Part shown: in pieces, positions 1 to 5,618 of the stretch
Numbering within the stretch: the first letter of the stretch is position 1
Layout: each line of letters opens with the position of its first letter
Assembly (NCBI GenBank): GCA_905236535.1
Contig: CAJOQN010000026.1
Coordinates: 1 to 9,713 of the forward strand
Length of the DNA stretch: 9,713 bases
Source: an uncultured Bacilli bacterium
GTDB lineage: Bacteria; Bacillota_I; Bacilli_A; RFN20; CAG-826
Direction: 5' to 3'
Program-made: the position numbers and the translations under genes
Notes under the pieces: generated by a model
Databases searched by the model: none
Told to the model about the DNA's origin: nothing
The model's input: the letters and a program-made list of their open reading frames with translations, nothing else

Positions 1-77
1 AGGTTCATTATAATGAAGACAAAGACATTCTTATGGTCTACAAGCTCATCTTTCAACCCTATTTTGAATATTTATGA
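1..77 (+). CDS. C-terminal tail of an unidentified protein (5' end outside window)
   Basis: One frame is open from the left edge (first full codon at base 3) and ends in TGA at 75-77, giving about 24 residues that finish in ILMVYKLIFQPYFEYL. The stop overlaps the next ATG as ATGA (74-77), a typical translational-coupling arrangement. Of the other two frames, one is closed by stops at 11, 14 and 65. The third stays open to 106 but would overlap the next gene by more than 30 bases. The fragment is too short to assign a family. It is called on the open frame plus the ATGA junction only, so confidence is modest. Confidence 0.4.
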   Translation, partial: VHYNEDKDILMVYKLIFQPYFEYL

Positions 78-1015
78 TTGGGGGAATGATTTTGAGAAGA
101 ACAACTAAGAAAACTCCAATCGATGTTAAACCAATCAGCAAAAGAAAGGCATTTTTATCGCTGCTCCCTTTTTTAATTATTGTGACAAACATCTTTTCAT
201 TTATTGTTTTCTTTTATTCTGTGTTCTTTATTAACCTCGGCATTAAATTATATGAAAAGCCACTTCTTCAAAAAGATTTTGAAATTATGTCTCAAGGCTC
301 ATTTTGTGCCTTCTATGAGCATGAAGCAAGCTCTATACACTATCCTGATGGATTGATATGTCACGAACCAGAATCATTTGGTTTAAAATACGATTATGGC
401 CCACTTCTTGTCTCCAAAAACGAGATACTATTTTGCAACTCGTTCACAATAAATAATAATACTTTTACTACCTTATTTGCGTCAGATTGGTCATTTACGC
501 CAACCAGGACTTTATTAACCATACCAGGAAGATTTAAAGCAGACCCCCTTTTTAACAACGTTATCAGGCTAACAAACATCCAAAACGTTTCTACACAATT
601 TTTGTTTGATGCCACATCTGGAAAGTTAGAAGCAATAGATTCCTCTGACCCGTTTAGCAATATTCAAAGCCCTTTTGGAAGATTTCATAAAACGAAAAAT
701 AATAAATATGAAATGCAGTTCTTAACCGTTACCTTAGAATTGAAGATAGAATCTCTAGATTCCTCAATTACGAATCTTCTAGAGAAATGGACTTTTGAGC
801 CCAGCTATTGCAGAGTGGTTTCAGATAATGCAATTTATTGTATGTTCGAGCGTCATACTAGTTTTTTGGGGGGGCAAGAAGTTGTGTTTTGTATTGCATC
901 TGATGCTTTTGGAAACATAGATTCCTACCAGCTTTTTTATTTAAGCACCTCTTATCAAACCACAAACGAGATTTTTTGTATTTGTAATTCTTTTTTTGAA
1001 GCAACTGAAATATAA
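74..1015 (+). CDS. membrane-anchored protein of unknown function
   Basis: The product is about 313 residues and I do not recognise it. A basic N-terminus (RRTTKK, KRK) is followed by a long hydrophobic stretch at residues 27-56, which suits one long or two closely packed membrane segments. The remaining ~255 residues are polar and probably outside the cell by the positive-inside rule. The outer part repeats short beta-strand-like pieces ending in Phe/Tyr-Cys (SFCAFYEH, LFCNSF, IYCMFE, VFCIASD, IFCICNSF), faintly like beta-propeller blades; this is only an impression. The start is uncertain. ATG at 74 forms an ATGA overlap with the upstream tail but has no ribosome site. An in-frame TTG at 92 sits 6 nt after GGGGGA (80-85) and would remove six residues. 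A T6G7 run (862-874) lies in the coding sequence. A terminator follows at 1038-1064. Confidence 0.7.
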   Translation: MIGGMILRRTTKKTPIDVKPISKRKAFLSLLPFLIIVTNIFSFIVFFYSVFFINLGIKLYEKPLLQKDFEIMSQGSFCAFYEHEASSIHYPDGLICHEPESFGLKYDYGPLLVSKNEILFCNSFTINNNTFTTLFASDWSFTPTRTLLTIPGRFKADPLFNNVIRLTNIQNVSTQFLFDATSGKLEAIDSSDPFSNIQSPFGRFHKTKNNKYEMQFLTVTLELKIESLDSSITNLLEKWTFEPSYCRVVSDNAIYCMFERHTSFLGGQEVVFCIASDAFGNIDSYQLFYLSTSYQTTNEIFCICNSFFEATEI

Positions 1016-1037
1016 AGAAAAAAATTCTTTTTATGAT

Positions 1038-1064
1038 ACACCTCCTTCGTTTAAGGGGGTGTTT
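1038..1064 (+). terminator. Rho-independent terminator after the first membrane protein gene
   Basis: ACACCTCCTT (1038-1047) pairs with AAGGGGGTGT (1053-1062) over 10 bp with one G-U pair and a 5-nt loop. It is followed by TTTCATTT, a short interrupted T-run. It lies 23 nt past the stop codon and just before the promoter of the next operon, so it separates two transcription units. Confidence 0.8.
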
Positions 1065-1067
1065 CAT

Positions 1068-1096
1068 TTGTATATTATCTTAAAATATCATACAAT
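1068..1096 (+). promoter_or_regulatory. sigma-A-type promoter of the DUF3737-malY-cysE-thioesterase operon
   Basis: The -35 box is TTGTAT (1068-1073), then a 17-nt spacer, then the -10 box TACAAT (1091-1096, five of six consensus bases). Only 11 nt separate the -10 from the ATG at 1108, so a start site about 7 nt past the -10 would leave roughly 5 nt of leader. No SD is present, so the transcript is predicted to be essentially leaderless. Confidence 0.6.
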
Positions 1097-1107
1097 ATTT
1101 GCTAAAC

Positions 1108-1953
1108 ATGAAAAAAATTAAACAAGGTTTATTCGTGGGCGAAAGAGCCTTATATGACACAAGAGATGCGATTATTGATGATTCAACTTTTATGGATGGA
1201 GAATCGCCTTTAAAAGAAAGTCGTAATCTTATTCTTAATCACTGTATCTTCAAATGGAAATATCCTCTTTGGTATTGTCATGATGTCGTTTGTAACGACA
1301 CCGCTCTTTTAGAGACCGCGAGAAGCGGGATTTGGTATACTCATAATATCACCATGAATAACTGTCATATCTCCGCACCTAAAATCTTTAGAAAATCTAG
1401 CGGTATCAAATTGATTAATTGTAATCTTCCTAACGCTCAAGAGACATTATGGAACTGTGAAGATATTGAACTTCAAGATGTCTCGGCAACAGGGGATTAT
1501 TTCGGACTTAATTGTAAGAAAGTTAAAATCAATCATTTTAACCTTATTGGGAACTACGCTTTCGATGGGGGAAAAGATATCGAGATTCATGACGCTAAGA
1601 TGGATTCTAAAGATTCTTTTTGGAACTGTGAAAACGTCATTGTCTATGATTCTATCATCGTCGGTGAATATCTCGGATGGAATTCTAAGAATGTGACCTT
1701 TATCAACTGCACGATCGATTCCACTCAAGGGATGTGCTATATGAAAAACATCAAGTTGGTGAATTGCAAATTGTTGAATACCAATCTTTGTTTTGAACTT
1801 TGTGAAAATGTTGACGCTGATATTTGCTCGAGCATCGATTCGGTGAAAAATCCAATCTCTGGAAGAATTAAAGCTAAAAAAATTGGAGAGATTATTCTTG
1901 ATGAAAAATATATCGATCCAAGCAAGACCACAATAGAGGTGGAAGATGAATAA
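1108..1953 (+). CDS. DUF3737 family protein, right-handed beta-helix
   Basis: The 281-residue product has the DUF3737 hallmarks: the opening KKIKQGLFVGERALY, an early DSTFMDGESPLKESRN block, and then a regular repeat. Rungs recur every ~19-21 residues around a turn of the form W-N-C-x-x-V/I: WYCHDV (55), WYTHNI (76), WNCEDI (115), LNCKKV (134), WNCENV (172), WNSKNV (191), ELCENV (230). Such repeats build a parallel beta-helix. The biochemical role of DUF3737 is unknown to me; it is probably cytoplasmic, as no signal peptide is visible. ATG at 1108 is preferred over TTG at 1099 because it gives the usual family N-terminus. It has no SD and starts just after the promoter. Its last 8 nt overlap the next gene, within an operon with a PatB-like lyase. 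The protein is Cys-rich, with many Cys in the turns. Confidence 0.85.
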   Translation: MKKIKQGLFVGERALYDTRDAIIDDSTFMDGESPLKESRNLILNHCIFKWKYPLWYCHDVVCNDTALLETARSGIWYTHNITMNNCHISAPKIFRKSSGIKLINCNLPNAQETLWNCEDIELQDVSATGDYFGLNCKKVKINHFNLIGNYAFDGGKDIEIHDAKMDSKDSFWNCENVIVYDSIIVGEYLGWNSKNVTFINCTIDSTQGMCYMKNIKLVNCKLLNTNLCFELCENVDADICSSIDSVKNPISGRIKAKKIGEIILDEKYIDPSKTTIEVEDE

Positions 1954-3118
1954 ATATAATTTTGATAAAACGACGGATAGAAGAAACACCCATTCTTATA
2001 AATGGGATACTCATCTTCCGGAAAACACTCTTCCAATGTTTGTGGCGGACATGGATTTTGAAGTTCTTCCCGAAATTAAAAATGCTCTTTTAAAAAGAGT
2101 GAATATTGGAAGTTTTGGATATACATTTATCCCTGAAGAATATTATTTAGCGTTCCAATCGTGGTGGGAGAAAAGACATAACATTCATTTTGAAAGAGAA
2201 TGGATGATTTATTCTAGTGGGGTGATTCCTGCCATCTCTTCCATCGTTAGAAGAATCACTAAAGAAGGCGATAATGTCTTGATGTTAGAGCCCATTTATA
2301 ACACCTTCTATAACTCTATTCTCAACAACAAAAGAAAAGCAGTGGAATCTAAAATAATCTATAAAAATGGCGCTTTTGCCATAGATTTTGAGGATTTAGA
2401 GTTAAAAATGAGTGATCCTCATACTGAATTAATGATCTTTTGTAATCCCCATAATCCAATTGGAAAAATATGGAATAAAGAAGAGATTAATAAAGTTGCT
2501 AACCTTGCTTTAAAACATAATGTGAAAATTCTTTCTGATGAGATTCATTGTGACATTGTAAAACCTGGCTGTTCTTATAATCCTTTCCTTTTAGCGGCTC
2601 CTCAAAGCAAAGATATCCTTATCACATGTATCTCTGCTGCAAAAGTCTTTAACATGAGTGGGCTTCAATGTGCGTGTGTTGTCATTCCAAATGAAGCACT
2701 AAGAAAATACATTGATAGAGGACTAAATAATGATGAAGTCGCGGAGCCTAATTTCTTCGCTATCGATCCTGTCATTGCCGCCTTTAAATATGGAGAAGAA
2801 TATGTTGATGAACTGAATCAATATATTCAAAACAACAAGGAATATGTCTATGACTTCTTTGAAAGAAATTACCCAAAAGCCACAGTTATTAAAGGTGAAG
2901 CCACTTATCTTATGTGGGTGGATTTAGGAGAATATATTCAAAGCAGTGACCAATTCGTGGAAGAACTGGTTAAAGAAACCGGTTTACTTCTTGCTTCTGG
3001 AAGAAAATATGGTCCAGATGGTGAAGGTTTTGTCAGAATTAATGTCGGAACATCTTTATCTAATGTAAAAGATGGAATGAATCGTATAAAATCTTATTTT
3101 GATAGGAGAAATAAATAA
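1946..3118 (+). CDS. MalY/PatB family PLP-dependent C-S lyase (cystathionine beta-lyase type)
   Basis: This 390-residue protein is a fold-type I aminotransferase-like enzyme of the usual MalY/PatB length. The N-terminus NFDKTTDRRNTHSYKWD followed by MFVADMDFEVLPEI (31-44) is diagnostic of the subfamily. CNPHNPIGKIW (166-176) holds the conserved Asn, SDEIHCD (197-203) the Asp that contacts the PLP ring nitrogen, and ISAAKVFNMSGL (229-240) the Schiff-base lysine K233. FVRINVG near residue 363 carries the carboxylate-binding Arg. By family knowledge it cleaves cystathionine, cysteine or related thioethers to a thiol, pyruvate and ammonia in the cytosol; the exact substrate cannot be read from sequence. 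GAGGTGG precedes the ATG inside the end of the DUF3737 gene (8-nt overlap), and the stop overlaps the cysE start as TAATG. The serine acetyltransferase next door supports a sulfur amino acid role. Confidence 0.93.
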   Translation: MNKYNFDKTTDRRNTHSYKWDTHLPENTLPMFVADMDFEVLPEIKNALLKRVNIGSFGYTFIPEEYYLAFQSWWEKRHNIHFEREWMIYSSGVIPAISSIVRRITKEGDNVLMLEPIYNTFYNSILNNKRKAVESKIIYKNGAFAIDFEDLELKMSDPHTELMIFCNPHNPIGKIWNKEEINKVANLALKHNVKILSDEIHCDIVKPGCSYNPFLLAAPQSKDILITCISAAKVFNMSGLQCACVVIPNEALRKYIDRGLNNDEVAEPNFFAIDPVIAAFKYGEEYVDELNQYIQNNKEYVYDFFERNYPKATVIKGEATYLMWVDLGEYIQSSDQFVEELVKETGLLLASGRKYGPDGEGFVRINVGTSLSNVKDGMNRIKSYFDRRNK

Positions 3119-3819
3119 TGGCGAAAACCTTATGCACAGAATCGATTATTAACTTCATTGGAAAAGTTGTCGATTTATTAAATGATTGTCTTTATGAAAG
3201 CGAAGTTCGTCCTCTTTTTAAAGAGGCGATAAGCGATGATAAAGAAAAAGAAGATAAATTCTTCTCCTCTCTTCCTCGTATCGCTTCTGATTTAAGAAAA
3301 GATTTAGCGTTTTTTATGGAAAGCGATCCTGCCGCGGACAACGAAGAAGAAATTGTTTTTGCCTACCCAGGATATAAAGCAATCCAATATTATCGTCTTT
3401 CCAACTTATTAGTGAAAATGGAGATGAGATTTATCGCTCGTGTCATCTCGGAACACGCTCATTTCTTGACGGGTATTGATATTCATCCAGCCGCAACTAT
3501 TGGCTGTCCATTTTTTATTGACCACGGGACTGGCATCGTCATTGGTGAAACCAGCATTATTGGTAATAGAGTTAAAATATATCAAGGTGTGACTTTAGGA
3601 GCGTCCTCCCTAAGTAAGGGTTCTAGACTTAAAGGCCAAAAAAGACACCCCACCATTGGGAATAATGTCACCATTTATTCCGGAGCATCGATCTTAGGTG
3701 GCGATGTGGTTATTGGTAATAATGTGATTATCGGCTCAAATGTCTATATCGTGGAATCTATTCCTGCTGACCACAAAGTAGCCCTTCCTAAACCTGAATT
3801 AATTTTGATTAAGAAATAA
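3118..3819 (+). CDS. cysE: serine O-acetyltransferase (EpsC/CysE type)
   Basis: The 233-residue enzyme transfers acetyl from acetyl-CoA to L-serine, giving O-acetylserine, the acceptor for sulfide in cysteine synthesis. An N-terminal helical domain (1-~115) contains the conserved FAYPGYKAIQYYRLSNLL block (81-98). It is followed by left-handed beta-helix hexapeptide repeats (~120-215) such as TIGNNV and VIGNNVIIGSNV. DIHPAATIG (121-129) and IDHGTGIVIGET (134-145) align with the E. coli catalytic region: D121 and H136 keep the 15-residue spacing of D143 and H158. The ATG overlaps the upstream stop (TAATG) and has AGGAG at 3104-3108. No O-acetylserine sulfhydrylase (CysK) lies in the window, so the next step must be elsewhere. 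The specific subfamily name (EpsC or CysE) is less sure than the reaction. Confidence 0.93.
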   Translation: MAKTLCTESIINFIGKVVDLLNDCLYESEVRPLFKEAISDDKEKEDKFFSSLPRIASDLRKDLAFFMESDPAADNEEEIVFAYPGYKAIQYYRLSNLLVKMEMRFIARVISEHAHFLTGIDIHPAATIGCPFFIDHGTGIVIGETSIIGNRVKIYQGVTLGASSLSKGSRLKGQKRHPTIGNNVTIYSGASILGGDVVIGNNVIIGSNVYIVESIPADHKVALPKPELILIKK

Positions 3820-3821
3820 TT

Positions 3822-4535
3822 ATGTTTAAAAAAGAATATTTAATCGAAACTAGTGATGTTGATGGCTTAAGTGAACTTAAGCTTTCTTCTTTATTTAGAT
3901 ATCTTCAAGATGCAGCGACTGAACACGCTGAACTTTTAGGAGTGGGTCAGAGCAAAGTTTTAAATAACGGAATGTTTTGGGTTATTACTCGATATTCAGT
4001 TTCGATCAATAAGATGCCTTCCTATTTTCAAAAAATTATTGTTTATACCTATCCTGGAGAAGGTCAACGACTAGTGCTTCCTCGTCTTTTTAAAGTCACC
4101 GATGAAAAAGGTAATGTTTTAATTAAGGCCTCATCATCGTGGGTTATCTTAGATAGAGCCACTCATCATATTGTTATAGACCCCTTTAAAGATATGGTTT
4201 TGCCTTTTGAAAAATATGAAGGAGAAGAGCCACTCCCCAATAAAGTTCAAAGTGCAGAAAGTGAACTTGTTGAATCAAGAAAAGTTCGCTATTCTGATGT
4301 CGACTTAAACGCTCATTTAAATAACACAAAATATGTTGAATACATTATGGACACTCATGATTTTGAATTTTATAAAAAATATCGTGTCAAACATATCACC
4401 ATTAATTACAACAAAGAGTTGCTCGCGGACCAAATTATTAATATCCGTAGCAACCATCAATTAAATGAATTTATAAGCGGGGATGTCGAAGGCCAAAATA
4501 TCTTTGATGCGAATATTGAATTTGTAGAAAGATAA
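3822..4535 (+). CDS. acyl-[acyl-carrier-protein] thioesterase (FatA/FatB-like, double hotdog)
   Basis: The 237-residue protein matches bacterial acyl-ACP thioesterases in length and layout, with two hotdog domains. The first carries LFRYLQDAATEHAELLG (24-40) and FWVITRYSVSINKMPSY (52-68), the second SDVDLNAHLNNTKYVEY (158-174). The D161, N163, H165 and E173 pattern corresponds to the Asp/Asn/His/acidic set around the active site of plant FatA/FatB and bacterial relatives. These cytosolic enzymes hydrolyse acyl-ACP to free fatty acid and so end or tune chain elongation. The gene starts 2 nt after cysE with only a weak AAGAAA upstream, so it is probably translated by coupling and is the last gene of the operon. 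Its link to the sulfur genes is unexplained. No clear terminator follows, only an all-AT palindrome over the stop codon. Confidence 0.88.
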   Translation: MFKKEYLIETSDVDGLSELKLSSLFRYLQDAATEHAELLGVGQSKVLNNGMFWVITRYSVSINKMPSYFQKIIVYTYPGEGQRLVLPRLFKVTDEKGNVLIKASSSWVILDRATHHIVIDPFKDMVLPFEKYEGEEPLPNKVQSAESELVESRKVRYSDVDLNAHLNNTKYVEYIMDTHDFEFYKKYRVKHITINYNKELLADQIINIRSNHQLNEFISGDVEGQNIFDANIEFVER

Positions 4536-4549
4536 TATAATTATATTAT
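4532..4549. repeat. 18-bp perfect AT-only palindrome
   Basis: ATAATATAATTATATTAT reads the same on both strands and spans the thioesterase stop codon. It has no loop, no G or C and no clean T-run, so it is not a convincing terminator. It could be an operator or simply low-complexity AT sequence upstream of the XRE regulator. Confidence 0.4.
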
Positions 4550-4578
4550 TTCATAAAATAGTAGATAACATATTAACC

Positions 4579-4599
4579 AGTTGTATAATATATATAACT
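4579..4599 (+). promoter_or_regulatory. promoter -10 box inside an inverted repeat: candidate autoregulatory operator
   Basis: TATAAT (4584-4589) is a perfect -10 box 14 nt before the ATG at 4604. No good -35 is visible at the proper distance. The box sits in an imperfect inverted repeat, AGTTGTATA (4579-4587) against TATATAACT (4591-4599), eight of nine pairs. A further pair ATAACA (4565-4570) and TGTTAT (4600-4605) flanks it but is not concentric and may be chance. The predicted leader is ~8 nt and there is no SD. A small XRE protein encoded directly downstream would be the natural ligand; that is inference. Confidence 0.45.
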
Positions 4600-4603
4600 T
4601 GTT

Positions 4604-4813
4604 ATGCATAACTACACGAAAGAATTCGCTCTTAAGATAAGAGCTTATCGAAGAAAGAAAAAGATTTCTCAAGAGCAACTTTGGTATCTCTCTGGAGTGT
4701 CCTTGGGAAGTATTAAAAGATTTGAAAGAACTGGAGATATTTCTTTTTATTCTTTAGTGAAAATACTTGATACCTTACATCTACTTGATGATTTTAAAAA
4801 TGTTCTTAAATAG
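4604..4813 (+). CDS. small XRE/Cro-type helix-turn-helix regulator, putative antitoxin
   Basis: The 69-residue protein is a single HTH_3 domain: KIRAYRRKKKISQEQLWYLS (11-30) gives the first helices and turn, GVSLGSIKRFERTGDISFYS (31-50) the recognition helix and following turn, and LVKILDTLHLLDDF (51-64) the closing helix. There are no other domains. The gene lacks an SD and begins ~14 nt after a perfect -10 box lying in an inverted repeat, which suggests self-repression and a leaderless mRNA. Its TAG stop (4811-4813) overlaps the AGGAGG ribosome site of the nucleotidyltransferase gene, and the two genes are 10 nt apart. The pair resembles two-gene HTH plus nucleotidyltransferase modules of the AbiEii/MNT kind, in which the small DNA-binding protein is the antitoxin or regulator. 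Antitoxin activity is inferred from this context; the HTH call itself is firm. Confidence 0.85.
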   Translation: MHNYTKEFALKIRAYRRKKKISQEQLWYLSGVSLGSIKRFERTGDISFYSLVKILDTLHLLDDFKNVLK

Positions 4814-4823
4814 GAGGAACAAT

Positions 4824-5291
4824 ATGATGAATGATGTTCGTTTAGAAACAATTAAGAAAATCGCTAATGCTTTAAATGAAAAAGAAGTGAGATGGGCGAT
4901 TGGTGGATCCACACTTTTATATTTAAAAGGAATCGTCTTTGAATTTAATGATTTAGATTTAGTGGTCCTATTAGAGGATACTTTAAAAGCGAAAGAAGCC
5001 TTAATCGAATTAGGGGCTGAATACCATAAATCAGAAAAGAGCAACGCCAGCAAGGTGTTTGACGAATTCACTTTTGAAGGCTTAGATATCGATGTTGTTT
5101 CCGGATTAACATTATCATCTTATGGAAAAGATTATGATTGCTCATTTAAAAATGAGAATGTAGAAGAAATGATGCTTGATGGTGTCAAACTTCGGCTTGA
5201 TTCATTAGAAGCTTGGTATAACATTTATCAGCTTCAAGGAAGAATGGAAAAAGCTCGTTATATCAAAGATTTCATGCTTTATCATAAATAA
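4824..5291 (+). CDS. nucleotidyltransferase-fold protein (AbiEii/MNT/DUF6036-like), putative toxin
   Basis: The 155-residue protein has the nucleotidyltransferase core signature: IGGST (26-30), then N-D43-L-D45-L-V-V, and a third acidic residue in LDIDVVSG at D90. This is the G-S...D-x-D...D pattern that holds two metals and NTP in pol-beta-like transferases, and all key residues are present. A short helical tail (SLEAWYNIYQLQGRMEKARYI) is typical of this group. The start at 4824 is fixed by AGGAGG at 4812-4817; an in-frame ATG at 4827 is equally spaced. Extending upstream to 4767 would run through the regulator gene and is rejected. Known relatives act on tRNA or proteins by transferring nucleotides, some as type IV or type VII TA toxins. 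The substrate here is unknown, and the toxin role rests on the upstream XRE partner. Confidence 0.8.
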   Translation: MMNDVRLETIKKIANALNEKEVRWAIGGSTLLYLKGIVFEFNDLDLVVLLEDTLKAKEALIELGAEYHKSEKSNASKVFDEFTFEGLDIDVVSGLTLSSYGKDYDCSFKNENVEEMMLDGVKLRLDSLEAWYNIYQLQGRMEKARYIKDFMLYHK

Positions 5292-5312
5292 AATAAATTT
5301 TAAAAAAAGATG

Positions 5313-5337
5313 CCCTTAATTATTGTTAAGGGTTTTT
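5313..5337 (+). terminator. Rho-independent terminator after the XRE-nucleotidyltransferase pair
   Basis: CCCTTAA (5313-5319) pairs perfectly with TTAAGGG (5326-5332) around a 6-nt loop and is followed by TTTTTATTTTT. An A-run precedes the stem at 5302-5308, so the hairpin could also work on the other strand. The -35 box of the next promoter (5323-5328) lies inside this hairpin. Confidence 0.88.
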
Positions 5338-5351
5338 ATTTTTGTTAGAAT
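5323..5351 (+). promoter_or_regulatory. promoter of the antitoxin/toxin-remnant module
   Basis: TTGTTA (5323-5328), a 17-nt spacer and TAGAAT (5346-5351, five of six consensus bases) form a sigma-A-type promoter. The start site is predicted near 5358, which falls inside the palindrome at 5356-5369. The antitoxin gene has a normal leader with GAGGTG at 5371-5376, 5 nt before the ATG. Confidence 0.65.
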
Positions 5352-5355
5352 ATTT

Positions 5356-5369
5356 GTGGGATATCCCAC
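5356..5369. promoter_or_regulatory. 14-bp palindromic operator, likely bound by the antitoxin
   Basis: GTGGGATATCCCAC is a perfect palindrome in an AT-rich spacer, placed over the predicted transcription start and 12 nt ahead of the antitoxin ATG. Its GC-rich arms stand out from the surroundings. This is the usual site for TA autoregulation; binding by the encoded AbrB-like antitoxin is inferred. Confidence 0.65.
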
Positions 5370-5381
5370 TGAGGTGCTTTT

Positions 5382-5618
5382 ATGGAAGCGGTTTTAAAAA
5401 CATATGATGCTAGATTGGATTCCAAAAAAAGAATCACGATTAGGAATCCGAAATATGAGTATTATCACGTTGTCGAAAAGGAAAATGGTGTTGTCATTTT
5501 AGAACCACGCGAATTAGTGGATCCTTTTGTTGTTTCCAAAAAAACATTGGATGATATGGATAAATCAATGGATAACGTCAAAAAAGGTATTGTTTACGGA
5601 CCTGTTAAAGTGAAATGA
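5382..5618 (+). CDS. AbrB-like antitoxin of a type II TA module
   Basis: The 78-residue protein begins with a swapped-hairpin-like segment, YDARLDSKKRITIRNPKYEY (8-27), then HVVEKENGVVILEPRELVDP (29-48), typical of SpoVT/AbrB-like DNA-binding antitoxins. Its C-terminal part, with KKTLDDMDKSMDNVKKG (53-69), is helical and would wrap the toxin. It resembles antitoxins that I recall being paired with RelE/ParE toxins opening M-x-F-x-I-Y-x-GIPE, which is what lies downstream. The ATG at 5382 has GAGGTG 5 nt upstream and a palindrome at the promoter. The stop TGA overlaps the toxin ATG as ATGA (5615-5618), so the two were translationally coupled. It is the only intact complete gene in the window ending in TGA. 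The reading frame is whole although its toxin is broken. Confidence 0.8.
   Translation: MEAVLKTYDARLDSKKRITIRNPKYEYYHVVEKENGVVILEPRELVDPFVVSKKTLDDMDKSMDNVKKGIVYGPVKVK

Noticed and set aside
1447..1989. 180-residue minus-strand open frame
   Set aside because: It lies opposite the DUF3737 gene, has no ribosome site or recognisable motif, and is a shadow of the beta-helix repeats.
4532..4549. Terminator of the thioesterase operon
   Set aside because: The palindrome is all A/T, has no loop and lacks a following T-run, so a stable hairpin is unlikely.
4767..4823. Upstream extension of the nucleotidyltransferase
   Set aside because: It would be read out of frame within the XRE gene and lacks a ribosome site, whereas AGGAGG at 4812-4817 clearly sets the start at 4824 (or 4827).
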